A DNA stretch of 64,000 nt from positions 11,748 through 75,747 of the forward strand of contig CAMJYM010000010.1 in the NCBI GenBank assembly GCA_946220865.1. The letters are read 5' to 3'. The notes under the pieces are model-generated. The model saw only the letters and a list, made by a program, of their open reading frames with translations, made no database searches and was not told the origin of the DNA. The stretch is from an uncultured Clostridia bacterium. Its GTDB lineage: Bacteria > Bacillota > Clostridia > Saccharofermentanales > DTU023. A program made the translations under genes and the position numbers. Of the stretch, positions 36,529-45,375 are shown one piece after another. How positions within the stretch are numbered: the stretch's first letter is position 1; every line of letters starts with the position of its first letter.

Positions 36529-37217
36529 GCCTGATTGAAATTCATGCTTTAAAGAAAAACTACGGAAACTTTCCAGCTCTGAAAGGGCTGGATTTGAGCT
36601 TTGAAGCCGGAAGAATCGTGGGGCTTCTGGGACCCAACGGTTCTGGAAAAACCACCCTTCTCAGGATCTTGAGCGCCTATGATATGAATTACCAGGGAGA
36701 GGTGCGGATTGACGGCCAGGCTCCAGGCCTTCATTCCAGAGCCATCACTTCCAGCCTCCCGGATAAAGCGAATCTGTCGCTTTCCTGGACCCCTCAAAAA
36801 GCCATCGCGGTTTACCAGGACTTTTTTGCCGATTTTAATGCCGATAAAGCCCAGCGTATGTTGGAAGACCTCAAGATGGATCCCCGGCAAAAGTTGGAAG
36901 CGATGTCGAAGGGGATGCAGGAAAAAATCCAGGTGGTGATGACCATGTCCCGCGATGCTCAGATTTATCTTCTCGATGAGCCCATCTCGGGAGTGGACCC
37001 GGCGGCCCGTAAGGTCATCCTCCAGATGATTCTTGAAAACTACTGCCCAGAATCCCTCATGATTCTCTCCACCCACATGATCCGTGACATTGAGCCGATC
37101 ATTGACGATGCCCTCTTTCTCAAAGAGGGAGAACTTGTTCTCCACGACCAGGCGGACGCCATTCGCGCCCGCGAAGGGAAATCGATCCATGAACTTTTTG
37201 AGGAGGTTTTTCAATGA
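36525..37217 (+). CDS. ABC transporter ATPase, YtrB-like
   Basis: This 230-residue ATPase contains Walker A GPNGSGKTTLLRIL, Walker B IYLLDEPISGVDP and switch His LSTHMIRD. The signature is degenerate, MSKGMQEKIQV, as in other YtrB/BcrA-type proteins. It is encoded between its regulator and the permease with four-base overlaps on both sides. Such operons respond to cell-wall stress or export peptides; the substrate is not visible here. Confidence 0.88.
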   Translation: MSLIEIHALKKNYGNFPALKGLDLSFEAGRIVGLLGPNGSGKTTLLRILSAYDMNYQGEVRIDGQAPGLHSRAITSSLPDKANLSLSWTPQKAIAVYQDFFADFNADKAQRMLEDLKMDPRQKLEAMSKGMQEKIQVVMTMSRDAQIYLLDEPISGVDPAARKVILQMILENYCPESLMILSTHMIRDIEPIIDDALFLKEGELVLHDQADAIRAREGKSIHELFEEVFQ

Positions 37218-38029
37218 TCAGCAAACTTTTTAAAAGGATGTTTCTGGAAGTGATCAGCCCCATCGGCTGGTGCATCCTGTCCAGCTGGATTCTCATCTTC
37301 CTGCCTTTCATCATGGGAGGCTTTTTCAGGGACAGTCAGGTAGCAGGTGTCGTGACCGCGCTGGCCTTACTTGGTCTTTTTGCGGTCCACATCGCCATCT
37401 TCTTCAATACCATAGGAGGGGACTATCACAATATGGAAGGGAAACGTGCCTACTTTTACCGTTCCCTTCCGGCGACCGGCTTCGCCTTCACGGCGGCCCG
37501 TGCCCTCTATTATCTGGTCTATGCCCTGATCACCATGCTGTCGCTCATTCTGCAGGCTGTTGCTATCCTGGCTCTCCTTTTTCGCATGAACATTGCAGAG
37601 AGCGAATTCAGCCTCTTTTTTTCCAGAATCAGAGCAGTTCTGAGCACGATCTTTATTCCCCGGAATACCGGCCTCTTTCTCCTGAACCTATTGCTCGGCC
37701 TGCTCGTGATGCATGCTCTCATCGCTATGTCCATTAACGCTGGCTCAATAGGAATCTTCAGGAAGTTAAAGGTGGGCGGTCCCTTTCTGGTCTTTTTTAT
37801 CAGCCAGCTTGCCGTCGATCAGATCGGAAAATGGGTGACCCGCAATCTGAATTTTTCCCTTGCCTGGGGAGACTTCGCCCAGGGACAAATTCACTCGGGA
37901 AACCTGTCTGAGGGTGTCTACATGGTTCTGATCAACGCCTTGCCCATGACCCTGTTCTGGGCTTTCATCACTGTTATCGCCTGGGCGATCACCATTTACA
38001 TCACGGACAGGAAAATATCACTGGCCTGA
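37214..38029 (+). CDS. ABC transporter permease of the YtrA-type operon
   Basis: This 271-residue hydrophobic protein has about six predicted segments. It begins MISKLFKRMFLEVISPIGW and ends in a short basic tail. It shows no catalytic motif and should be the channel partner of the preceding ATPase. It overlaps that gene by four bases. It converges on the DUF1275 gene with only 26 bases between the stops. Confidence 0.75.
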   Translation: MISKLFKRMFLEVISPIGWCILSSWILIFLPFIMGGFFRDSQVAGVVTALALLGLFAVHIAIFFNTIGGDYHNMEGKRAYFYRSLPATGFAFTAARALYYLVYALITMLSLILQAVAILALLFRMNIAESEFSLFFSRIRAVLSTIFIPRNTGLFLLNLLLGLLVMHALIAMSINAGSIGIFRKLKVGGPFLVFFISQLAVDQIGKWVTRNLNFSLAWGDFAQGQIHSGNLSEGVYMVLINALPMTLFWAFITVIAWAITIYITDRKISLA

Positions 38030-38055
38030 GCAGGTCAGCTTCTTGTAGGCCTGCA

Positions 38056-38766
38056 TCACTTAATCTGTTGCGGAGCCGGAATAAACATGAGTAAAAGGAT
38101 GATAAAGAGGAGGATGCAGGAAACCCACAAGGTCTGCATTCCCCAGTGAGGGACAAGAATGCTTCCCGTGCCTGCTCCCATAGCAAAAGCAAAAATGACG
38201 CCAAAATAATGGAGAGAACGATGAAGGAGTCTTCTTTTGCGGGTGTTGTTGTAATGGACAAAAGCCTCGACACCGCTCCTCAGATTTCCAATGCACATGG
38301 TGCTGGCGTATTGGTAGGAGTTGACCTTGCGGAAAGCCTGAACCTGCATGGCACAGGAAAAAGAAACCAGAGCGTTGGCCAGAAGGTTCAAACTACCCGG
38401 GAAATAGCCGACCAGAAATAGCAATAAAATTTCAATCACTAAAACACCCTGCCGCCAGTGTAGCTTTTGGGCATTTTTGAACCTGTAACGAAAACATTCT
38501 GCGGCAGCGACTCCCATGGCAAAAAAAGCAAGCGGAACAAAATAACGAAGAATGGCTTCAGGTTTTCCCTCGAAGAGATTTTTGCTCAATAGGACGATGT
38601 TCCCGGTTTGAGCATTCGCAAAGACTTTTCCCCGGGCGACGTAGGTGTAAGCGTCCTGGAGGCCGCCGGAAAAAGAGAGCAGGGCGGCAGTTAAAAAGGA
38701 CTCGGACATCTGCTGATTCAATAAAACTTGCTTGGATATTTTCATACGCACATCATTGTCTCCCAT
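38056..38766 (-). CDS. DUF1275 (YoaK-like) membrane protein
   Basis: This 236-residue membrane protein has six or seven predicted segments. The SFSGGLQDAYTYVARGKVFA segment and NAQTGNIVLLS near the N-terminus are the signature of the YoaK/DUF1275 family. Function is unknown in the family. Starts at 38766 and at 38745 are both possible; the first overlaps the end of the U32 gene by 14 bases. Confidence 0.85.
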   Translation of the reverse strand: MGDNDVRMKISKQVLLNQQMSESFLTAALLSFSGGLQDAYTYVARGKVFANAQTGNIVLLSKNLFEGKPEAILRYFVPLAFFAMGVAAAECFRYRFKNAQKLHWRQGVLVIEILLLFLVGYFPGSLNLLANALVSFSCAMQVQAFRKVNSYQYASTMCIGNLRSGVEAFVHYNNTRKRRLLHRSLHYFGVIFAFAMGAGTGSILVPHWGMQTLWVSCILLFIILLLMFIPAPQQIK

Positions 38767-41260
38767 CCTTTAAAAAGGTATACGCGCGGATGCAGTCGAA
38801 GGAGGGCTGTTGCAGGAGTGATCGACTATCCCAGATCTGCAGGGAACAGTCGGCGTTGAGCTTGGGCGTCAGAGGGAAATAGCGTCCCTCTTCGTCTTGC
38901 AGCTGATAACTTGCGCCTTTGCGGCAGAGGCCGCAGGCCTGAGAAAAGCCGATAGGGCAAAAGCGCGTGAACATGGCCTCCAAAGGACCCTGGCAAAGGA
39001 TGATCGGCCGCGTCGGGGAATCGTGGAAGCGTGCCGCTAAGTCTCCTTGTTCCTGGGGCGTGAGTTCCGGTGAAAGCATGACACCGCGATAGCCGCGTTC
39101 GGCAAAGTAAGCGTAGCTTTTGCTGTTGGTGACCTGTCCGCCCTGCCAGAGAAATAGATCCAGATCGAGCCCCAGTTCTTCTTTTAATTCTGCCGTGCCG
39201 CTCGTTGAACTGACAAGCGCGGTTAAGCCCTGCCTGGCCAGAGCGCTGATCGCCTCCCCGGGACTGCCGGGGCAGGACCAGGCTCCCAGGGGACTCAGAT
39301 AGGCGCCCAGGCGGGCGTCTCCCAGATCCTTCCGGACGTGCTTCAGACCGCCTGTCTCAGCTTTGCCTGCACAAAGATAAAGCTCTTCCAGAGGCAGAAC
39401 GATGAGCTCATCTTCTTTCCCGGAAAGACCCTGAAGGGAAGCTCCTGCCTGGTAATTGGGGAAGTTGAGGATGCGCTTAATGGGAGTGGGGCGGGTTTTG
39501 GCAGGCGAAAAGCTGAGCGAAGCTCCGGGGAAACGAACTCCGGGTACTTTCAGGCTTTCTTCTGGCGCTTTACCCGAGTCCTGCGGCGTGGCGGCTGGAG
39601 TTTGCTGTGTGCTTGCTTCCCTTTGCATCGTTTCAACTTTCAATGCGGGCATGGCAAGTGTTTTTCCCGACGCATGCGGCGGGTTGGCAGAGAACTCTGA
39701 GGGAGTTTCCGGCGACTGCAGAAATTTCTCCAATGCTGCCCGACGAAAAGCGTTGATCGCAGAAATGCGCCAGTGCGGAGCCTCTTCCGGCGCTAAATCT
39801 GTGCTGAAATGGCTCAGCACGTACGGGCTGTCGCCCAGCTTAGCCAGCTGCTCTTCTATGCGTGATAGCGTCAGAGTGCCAGGGGTCTCTTCCGGTGCTG
39901 AGGGCAGTTCCTCAGAGCTGAAAGAAAGCTCTTTATCGGAGCTTTTGAGCCGCAGGATAAAAGCACTGCCCTTTTTGCTGAGGTGGAGGCTGAGTGGCAT
40001 TCTTGCATCCCTGCGCTGGGCCTCTTCGGGAACATCGGGCTGCTTCTGCTGCCAGACTGTCAGAGGGAGGTGGAGGGACGCAAGAATGCGGGGATGAAAA
40101 CCTCGCAGCTCAATTTCTGCCCCGGGAGATTTTCCTGTTTTTGGAGCCGCGCTGCTTCGCTGAACCACGCCAACCGGAGCGCTGGCAACGGTTTTGCCAA
40201 CTTCGTTTTTCAGGCTGATCTGGCTTCCCGCTGCGGGAAGGTAAGTGTTTTCACGCGGGCTGTAGAGCAAGACGCCCTGCGGGGCTTTGATGCGACGGAC
40301 TTCGCCTAGAAAATAACCCCAGTGGTTGACTCTTTCAGGGCTTAAAAAATCAGCGGAGCGCTGCTTTTTCAAAAAGGCGGCCTGAAAGGAGCCACCGCGG
40401 TTAAAGGCAATTTCCAGATTGCGCTGCCGATCGTGGGTGAAAATATCCTGATCGGGCAGATCTTTGGTGATTTCTTCCAGGGCTGTTTTTATAATCGCGG
40501 TGACCTGCGCCTGATACTCGCTGCTGCGCAGTCGGCCTTCAATTTTCAGCGCATCGACTGGAATTTCGGCCAGCTCTTTTAAATAGGGGAAATAACTCAG
40601 ATCTTTCGGCGAAAGCCAGGCGGCGCGCTCCCGCACGGCCTTGCCATCCCGCAGCAAGCTGTAGCTTTTGCGACAGGGCTGTGCGCAGCAGCCACGGTTA
40701 GCGCTGCGCCCGCCAATGCAGAAGCTCATATGGCATTGACCGGAGACGGACATACAGGTGGCTCCGTGGGTAAAAACCTCGACCTCTATGCCCAGGGCAT
40801 GGGCATAGCCACTCAAATCGCGAATTTCTTCCAGGCTCAACTCGCGGGCTAATACCACGCGGCTGACATGGAGGGCCAGAAGTTCCCTGATCTGCTCACG
40901 CGTCCCCACACTGCACTGGGTGCTCGCGTGGAGCACAATATCCGGGAAGTGCTCGTATAAAAGGCGCATCAGGCCCTTGTCCTGAACGATAAAGGCTGCC
41001 ACACCGGCCTGCCTTGCAAAACTGGCAATTTCCAGCGCGCGGGCAAACTCGCTGTCCTTCACGAGGATATTCAGCGTGAAATAGATTTTGACCCCCTGCT
41101 TCCGGGCTTCAGCGACCAGCTGAGGCAGTTCTTCCAGAGGAAGCTGAGCTTCCGAAGAGCGGGCGTTCATATCGCCTGCCCCGAAATAAATGACATCCGG
41201 CTTCTGCTTCAGGACAGCCTGAAAGCCTTCTTTCGTGCCCACAGGGGCCAGAACTTCCAT
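38753..41260 (-). CDS. U32 family peptidase, two-domain type with DUF3656
   Basis: This 835-residue protein starts MEVLAPVGTKEGFQAVLKQ, the U32 barrel signature. The collagenase-like motif region VEVFTHGATCMSVSGQCHMS is near residue 175, followed by the cysteine cluster SANRGCCAQPCRKSY. About residues 300-620 form a DUF3656-like middle part with a low-complexity Pro/Ser/Ala stretch (about 540-600). A second barrel-like part with further Cys pairs (ACGLCRKG) ends the protein. Relatives include RlhA, which hydroxylates 23S rRNA, and putative collagenases. RlhA-like RNA modification seems as plausible as proteolysis. Confidence 0.85.
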   Translation of the reverse strand: MEVLAPVGTKEGFQAVLKQKPDVIYFGAGDMNARSSEAQLPLEELPQLVAEARKQGVKIYFTLNILVKDSEFARALEIASFARQAGVAAFIVQDKGLMRLLYEHFPDIVLHASTQCSVGTREQIRELLALHVSRVVLARELSLEEIRDLSGYAHALGIEVEVFTHGATCMSVSGQCHMSFCIGGRSANRGCCAQPCRKSYSLLRDGKAVRERAAWLSPKDLSYFPYLKELAEIPVDALKIEGRLRSSEYQAQVTAIIKTALEEITKDLPDQDIFTHDRQRNLEIAFNRGGSFQAAFLKKQRSADFLSPERVNHWGYFLGEVRRIKAPQGVLLYSPRENTYLPAAGSQISLKNEVGKTVASAPVGVVQRSSAAPKTGKSPGAEIELRGFHPRILASLHLPLTVWQQKQPDVPEEAQRRDARMPLSLHLSKKGSAFILRLKSSDKELSFSSEELPSAPEETPGTLTLSRIEEQLAKLGDSPYVLSHFSTDLAPEEAPHWRISAINAFRRAALEKFLQSPETPSEFSANPPHASGKTLAMPALKVETMQREASTQQTPAATPQDSGKAPEESLKVPGVRFPGASLSFSPAKTRPTPIKRILNFPNYQAGASLQGLSGKEDELIVLPLEELYLCAGKAETGGLKHVRKDLGDARLGAYLSPLGAWSCPGSPGEAISALARQGLTALVSSTSGTAELKEELGLDLDLFLWQGGQVTNSKSYAYFAERGYRGVMLSPELTPQEQGDLAARFHDSPTRPIILCQGPLEAMFTRFCPIGFSQACGLCRKGASYQLQDEEGRYFPLTPKLNADCSLQIWDSRSLLQQPSFDCIRAYTFLKDGRQ

Positions 41261-41343
41261 GTTCTTTTCTCCTTTGTGCTATGATCCAGGGAGCTTATGA
41301 CTTTTATTATGGCAAATGTCGCAGGAAAGGAAAAGCACACGCG

Positions 41344-42651
41344 ATGGAAGTCAAAATCCTGGTCTATCTGATCACAGGGCTGGCCGCGCTTGGTCTGCTT
41401 GCTTACATGTCGAGAAAATATAAGCTGAGCCGCTACCAGTTGATGATTTTCTTCCTGCTGACGCTGTTCTGGTCGGCTAATGTCATCATCCGCGCTTACC
41501 GTAAATCCTACGCGCTCAATCCTCCGGAGGCAGGGGGGCTGGGTCTGGATTTTGCACAGGCGGCCGTGATTGCCTCAGGCTACGGTTTCATTTCGATTTT
41601 TGCCCGGGCCATCGTTCTCTTTTTATCTGACCGCTGGCAATCCCGGAAAAAAGTCATCCTGCTGGGGCTTATCAGCGTGGCTCTCACCGGCCTGTGGGTT
41701 CTGCTTTCTCCGGATTTTAGCTCCCTGCTGGCATCCAGCCTCGCCCTGGGTCTGGGAGCCTCCATGCTCAGCCTCTTCAATCTCTTTTTCGCCGAAAGTT
41801 TTGCAGAAAAAGAGGCCCTCCTTTCCGTCTCCATTCTCTCCGTGGCGCCCCTGCTGGCGGAGTTTATCATGAGCTCTTTCCAATATGCTTTTACCATAGA
41901 GGGGGAAGAAAACTACCCGGCGCTCTGGTTTTTGTCCATCCTTTTTTCCCTTCTTGCCCTGGTTTTTTTATTTTTTGTTAAAGAAAAGAAAAGTGAAAGG
42001 TTTTCTGCGGCAGGGAAAGGGAATATGAACCGGGAAGCCTTCCTTTCGGTGATCCGGGATAAAAGGAGCTGGCTCTATGCTTTCCTTGGAGTGATTATTT
42101 CCCTCATCCGCTTCAGCACCTCAGGTTCCAATATGATCACTTATTTTCAAAGCGATCTGGTTCAGATGAACGCCCTGATGGTGGCTTACAGCGATTTTGT
42201 TTACGCCATCGCCCAGCTGCTCGCAGGCGTTTTAATCGGCACGGTGCTGAGCCGCCGCTTCGGCCTCAAAAAAAGCCTCCTCCTGGGCATCTTCTGCGGC
42301 AGCTATTTTAACCTTTTGCTCCTGCTCAGCCGCGATCCCGCCCTGCTCTTTTACACTTCCATGCTGCAGGGTTTTTCCTACGGCATCACCTACAACGCCC
42401 TGATCGGCCTGACCATGCTCAGCGTGGAGCTGCACTTGCGCGACATGAGCATGGCATTCTTCCAGACCTTCTTCGCCCTGGGCATTTTTTATGGCGATAT
42501 GATTTATAAAACCGTGGCCGACCTGCTCGCCGGAAGTTCCGTCGAAGCGACCTACCACAACGTCTTTTTGTTTATCTTTATCCTCTCCCTTCTGCTCCTC
42601 GCGCTTGTTGCCGTCGCCGTCAAAGACACGGTGGCGACGAAAAAAAGCTAA
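41344..42651 (+). CDS. MFS-type transporter
   Basis: This 435-residue membrane protein has twelve predicted segments in two bundles with a cytoplasmic loop near residue 215. LSDRWQSRKKVILLG in loop 2-3 resembles the MFS motif A (GxxxDRxGRR). Substrate unknown. ATG 41344 follows GGAAAGG. It is divergent from the U32 gene and followed by the remnant of a second MFS gene. Confidence 0.8.
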   Translation: MEVKILVYLITGLAALGLLAYMSRKYKLSRYQLMIFFLLTLFWSANVIIRAYRKSYALNPPEAGGLGLDFAQAAVIASGYGFISIFARAIVLFLSDRWQSRKKVILLGLISVALTGLWVLLSPDFSSLLASSLALGLGASMLSLFNLFFAESFAEKEALLSVSILSVAPLLAEFIMSSFQYAFTIEGEENYPALWFLSILFSLLALVFLFFVKEKKSERFSAAGKGNMNREAFLSVIRDKRSWLYAFLGVIISLIRFSTSGSNMITYFQSDLVQMNALMVAYSDFVYAIAQLLAGVLIGTVLSRRFGLKKSLLLGIFCGSYFNLLLLLSRDPALLFYTSMLQGFSYGITYNALIGLTMLSVELHLRDMSMAFFQTFFALGIFYGDMIYKTVADLLAGSSVEATYHNVFLFIFILSLLLLALVAVAVKDTVATKKS

Positions 42652-42687
42652 GGGACGGCATGACCTGAAAGTCCAAAAGCGCACAAT

Positions 42688-42881
42688 ATGTTTTCACTCC
42701 TCCTGGCCATTATTTATTTGTCTTTTATCAGTTTGGGACTGCCCGATTCACTGCTTGGCTCCGCATGGTCCAGCATATCAGCATCACCCTGTTGCCCTTC
42801 TATCTGAGCGCCATTTTGCTCGTCATGGCGCTCATGCACGAAAAACTGATCTCGGCGGTCAGCCGGAAGAGCCAGGTTTGA
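42688..42881 (+). pseudogene. MFS transporter reduced by internal deletion
   Basis: The first 30 codons read MFSLLLAIIYLSFISLGLPD then SLLGSAW, a typical MFS first helix. At about 42770 the frame shifts, and the continuation in another frame reads LLPFYLSAILLVMALMHEKL followed by a short basic tail and TGA, which is a typical MFS C-terminus. The roughly 330 residues expected between are gone. The join implies one deletion that also shifted the frame. Confidence 0.7.
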
Positions 42882-42925
42882 AGCGTCCTGAAATAAAAAA
42901 ATCCGCGCTAAGAAAAAAGGGGAGT

Positions 42926-43015
42926 GCCGTCGTAACCCCACCCTTGCAAAAACGATCGCTTTTTCCACAGTGACACATTCCAGGCGGCTATAATAAGAAA
43001 TCAGTTTCATTAAAA
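42926..43015 (+). repeat. Composite repeat, copy A
   Basis: 42926-42980 matches 61975-62029 (about 45 of 55 bases, sharing GCCGTCGTAAC and CACCCTTGCAAAAAC). 42960-42979 is identical to 62489-62508. 42981-43015 matches 60214-60248 with one mismatch and contains GGCTATAATAAG. One frame also reads as a short coding-like tail (RRNPTLAKT). Confidence 0.75.
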
Positions 43016-43097
43016 TAATTTAAAGATGTGAGTGCCTGATTTTTGCACCTTTAGCTTTTCTTAAACTTAGGCCAATATTTTCCTTTACAATAAAGTT

Positions 43098-43805
43098 ATG
43101 ACAACTTTCTTTGAAAAGGATCGTGATACGACTCGGGTTCATATTCTTCTGGCCGAAGATGATCCTGGTATTGCAGCAGCGCTGCAAAGTTTTTTTCTGC
43201 TGGACTCTTATGAATGTGAGAGCTTTGCCGATGGCAGGGCTGCTTTTTCCGCTCTGGAACGGGACAAGTTCGATCTCGCAGTGATTGATCTCATGCTCCC
43301 TGGTTGTTCCGGCTTTGAGCTGACGCGCCTCTGCCGCGACAAGAAAATTCCTGCCATCATTATGACAGCGCGAACAGATCTTGCCTCAGAGGTGAAAGGC
43401 TTTGATCTCGGGGCTGAGGATTATCTGATTAAGCCTTTTCACCCTCTGCGCCTCATGACGCGGATCAAAAAGATTCTCCGTCAGGAAGGGGACATGGCTG
43501 AGGAGATTGTGCTGGGGGAGCTTTCGCTTAACACGCGGACAAAGGCAGTGCGCTATGAAGGTAAAGCGCTGAATCTCACACCCCTGGAATATGAGATCCT
43601 GCTCTTTTTTGCCCGCCATCCGGACCGTACCTGGTCAAAAGATGAGATTTTGGATGCCGTTTGGGGCGCGGATTATATCGGTGATCCCAACACCTTTAAT
43701 GTGCATCTGCGGCAGTTGCGCAGAAAAAGCGGCAATGTCCGCCTCATTGAAACCGTGGGGCGCCACGGTTTTATCCTCCGGAGCCAGCATGGTGATGATA
43801 AGTAA
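43098..43805 (+). CDS. OmpR-family response regulator
   Basis: This 235-residue regulator has a receiver domain (about residues 14-125; acidic LLAEDDP, phospho-acceptor Asp in LAVIDLMLPG near residue 62, and Lys in YLIKPFHP) and a C-terminal winged helix (about 135-230; LTPLEYEILLFFARHPDRTW). There is no clear ribosome site. A TACAAT box ends 6 bases before the ATG, so the mRNA may be leaderless. It overlaps the kinase gene by 17 bases. Confidence 0.92.
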   Translation: MTTFFEKDRDTTRVHILLAEDDPGIAAALQSFFLLDSYECESFADGRAAFSALERDKFDLAVIDLMLPGCSGFELTRLCRDKKIPAIIMTARTDLASEVKGFDLGAEDYLIKPFHPLRLMTRIKKILRQEGDMAEEIVLGELSLNTRTKAVRYEGKALNLTPLEYEILLFFARHPDRTWSKDEILDAVWGADYIGDPNTFNVHLRQLRRKSGNVRLIETVGRHGFILRSQHGDDK

Positions 43806-45249
43806 AAAATCTTCCCCCCTCTGGGTAAAACTCAGCCTGGGCTTTCTCTTTCTTTTTCTGCTTTTTACTTTGCTTATGGGCAGTCTGGTCATGATTGCTT
43901 ACCAGAAGCAGCGTCTGGCAGCTGAGAAGGAAAAACTTGGCGAACGCAGCCGCCACCTGGCAGAAGACATCATGGTTCACTTTGCTTCCCTGGAGGACAT
44001 GCCTCTTTTCTGGGAACGGCAGAAACCGCTTGCTTTGGAGAAAGTGAAGCTGGAGACTGGCTCCTGGACCGCAGAAGATCGCCGCAGCTATGTACGCCTG
44101 GATTATCTCCTGAAAAGTTCTTCCTTTCGTGGCTGTCGCTTTGCCACAGAGCTGCCCGTGGATGGAAAGCAGCTGGAGAGCACAGGCTATCCCGTTTTTT
44201 CTTTTACAGAAACAGAAAAAGGTCAAAGTCACCTGCTCTGGGCCAGCCAATGTTTTCTCCTGAATCAAAAGCCGGTTTATTTCCTGGTTTCTGCCGATCT
44301 GCTTCCGCTCGACAGGGAACTTCGCTCGCTGCAGCGAGCCTTTATTTTCTGTGCCCTTCCTTTGATACCCCTTCTGGCTCTCCTGATCTACGGGTTGACC
44401 TCACATTTGACAGGAGATCTGAAAACATTAACCCGGGCGGCCGCTTCCTTCCAGGTAGGAGCGAAAAGAAGTCCGCTTGAGCTTGTGGGCTCGCAGGAAA
44501 GCCGTCAGCTTGCTGCCAGTCTTCAATCCATGTGGCGGCAGCTCGATGTGCAATATGCTCAGCTGAAGGCCGAAAAAGAACGCGAAGAGCAGTTTTCGTT
44601 AGCTCTGAACCATGAGCTGAAAACTCCGCTCGCCGCTTTGCTTCTGCATCTGGATCTGCTGGAACAGGAAGGACTGCCGGAGGAAATGCGGCAAAAATCG
44701 CTGGCTTGGATAAGGCGCAGTGCCGAAGATATGGAGAAACTGCGGGAGCATATCCTCCGGCTTTATCTGCGGGAAAGCGACGTGAAGAAGGAGAAGCTGG
44801 AGCTTTCGTCCTGGCTTAGGGCTTTTGTCTGTGAGGAAAAAGAAAAACGTTCTCTGCCCTTGAAGGTTCTGGATCAGAGCCACGGTCCCACGTTCATTTT
44901 TGCCGATGCACTGCTCCTGCGGCAGCTGCTCGAAAATCTTCTCGACAATGCTGAGGCGGCTGCTGCGAACACTGAGAAAGGCACTGGGCTCTCAAGTGGC
45001 CTTGAACTCGTGCTGGAAGATGGGAGCCTGGCCCTGGTTGATCATGGCCCGGGCGTACCGGAGAACGAGCGGGCGCGGCTCAGTGAACTCTTTTATCGCG
45101 GGGATCTCAGCCGGGACCGGAAACATTTGCACTTTGGCATCGGTCTTGCCTTCTGTTCCCGTATCTGTGAACTCCACGCCTGGGAACTCAGCTTTGAAGA
45201 AACGCCGGGAGGAGGCCTGACCGTAAGGATTTATTTTGTAAAGCCTTAG
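43789..45249 (+). CDS. Sensor histidine kinase
   Basis: This 486-residue membrane kinase has a first transmembrane helix at about residues 14-37, an extracytoplasmic sensor of about 145 residues, a second helix near 185-205 and a HAMP-like linker. The H-box is ALNHELKTPLAAL (His near residue 275), the N-box LLENLLDNAEAA, and the G boxes DHGPGVP and HFGIGLAFC. ATG 43789 has GGAG 6 bases upstream, inside the regulator gene. With the regulator it forms a two-component pair, perhaps controlling the secreted protein encoded next. Confidence 0.9.
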   Translation: MVMISKKSSPLWVKLSLGFLFLFLLFTLLMGSLVMIAYQKQRLAAEKEKLGERSRHLAEDIMVHFASLEDMPLFWERQKPLALEKVKLETGSWTAEDRRSYVRLDYLLKSSSFRGCRFATELPVDGKQLESTGYPVFSFTETEKGQSHLLWASQCFLLNQKPVYFLVSADLLPLDRELRSLQRAFIFCALPLIPLLALLIYGLTSHLTGDLKTLTRAAASFQVGAKRSPLELVGSQESRQLAASLQSMWRQLDVQYAQLKAEKEREEQFSLALNHELKTPLAALLLHLDLLEQEGLPEEMRQKSLAWIRRSAEDMEKLREHILRLYLRESDVKKEKLELSSWLRAFVCEEKEKRSLPLKVLDQSHGPTFIFADALLLRQLLENLLDNAEAAAANTEKGTGLSSGLELVLEDGSLALVDHGPGVPENERARLSELFYRGDLSRDRKHLHFGIGLAFCSRICELHAWELSFEETPGGGLTVRIYFVKP

Positions 45250-45375
45250 TCTCAAACAAGCAGAACATAAGGGCTTCTTAATTTCAAGCCAGCTCAGGGC
45301 GGCCATAATGAGCATAAGCCTTCTTTCCGGAAACGAAGGGCTCAAAGATCGCCACAAGGCGTTAAGGAGGACCCC

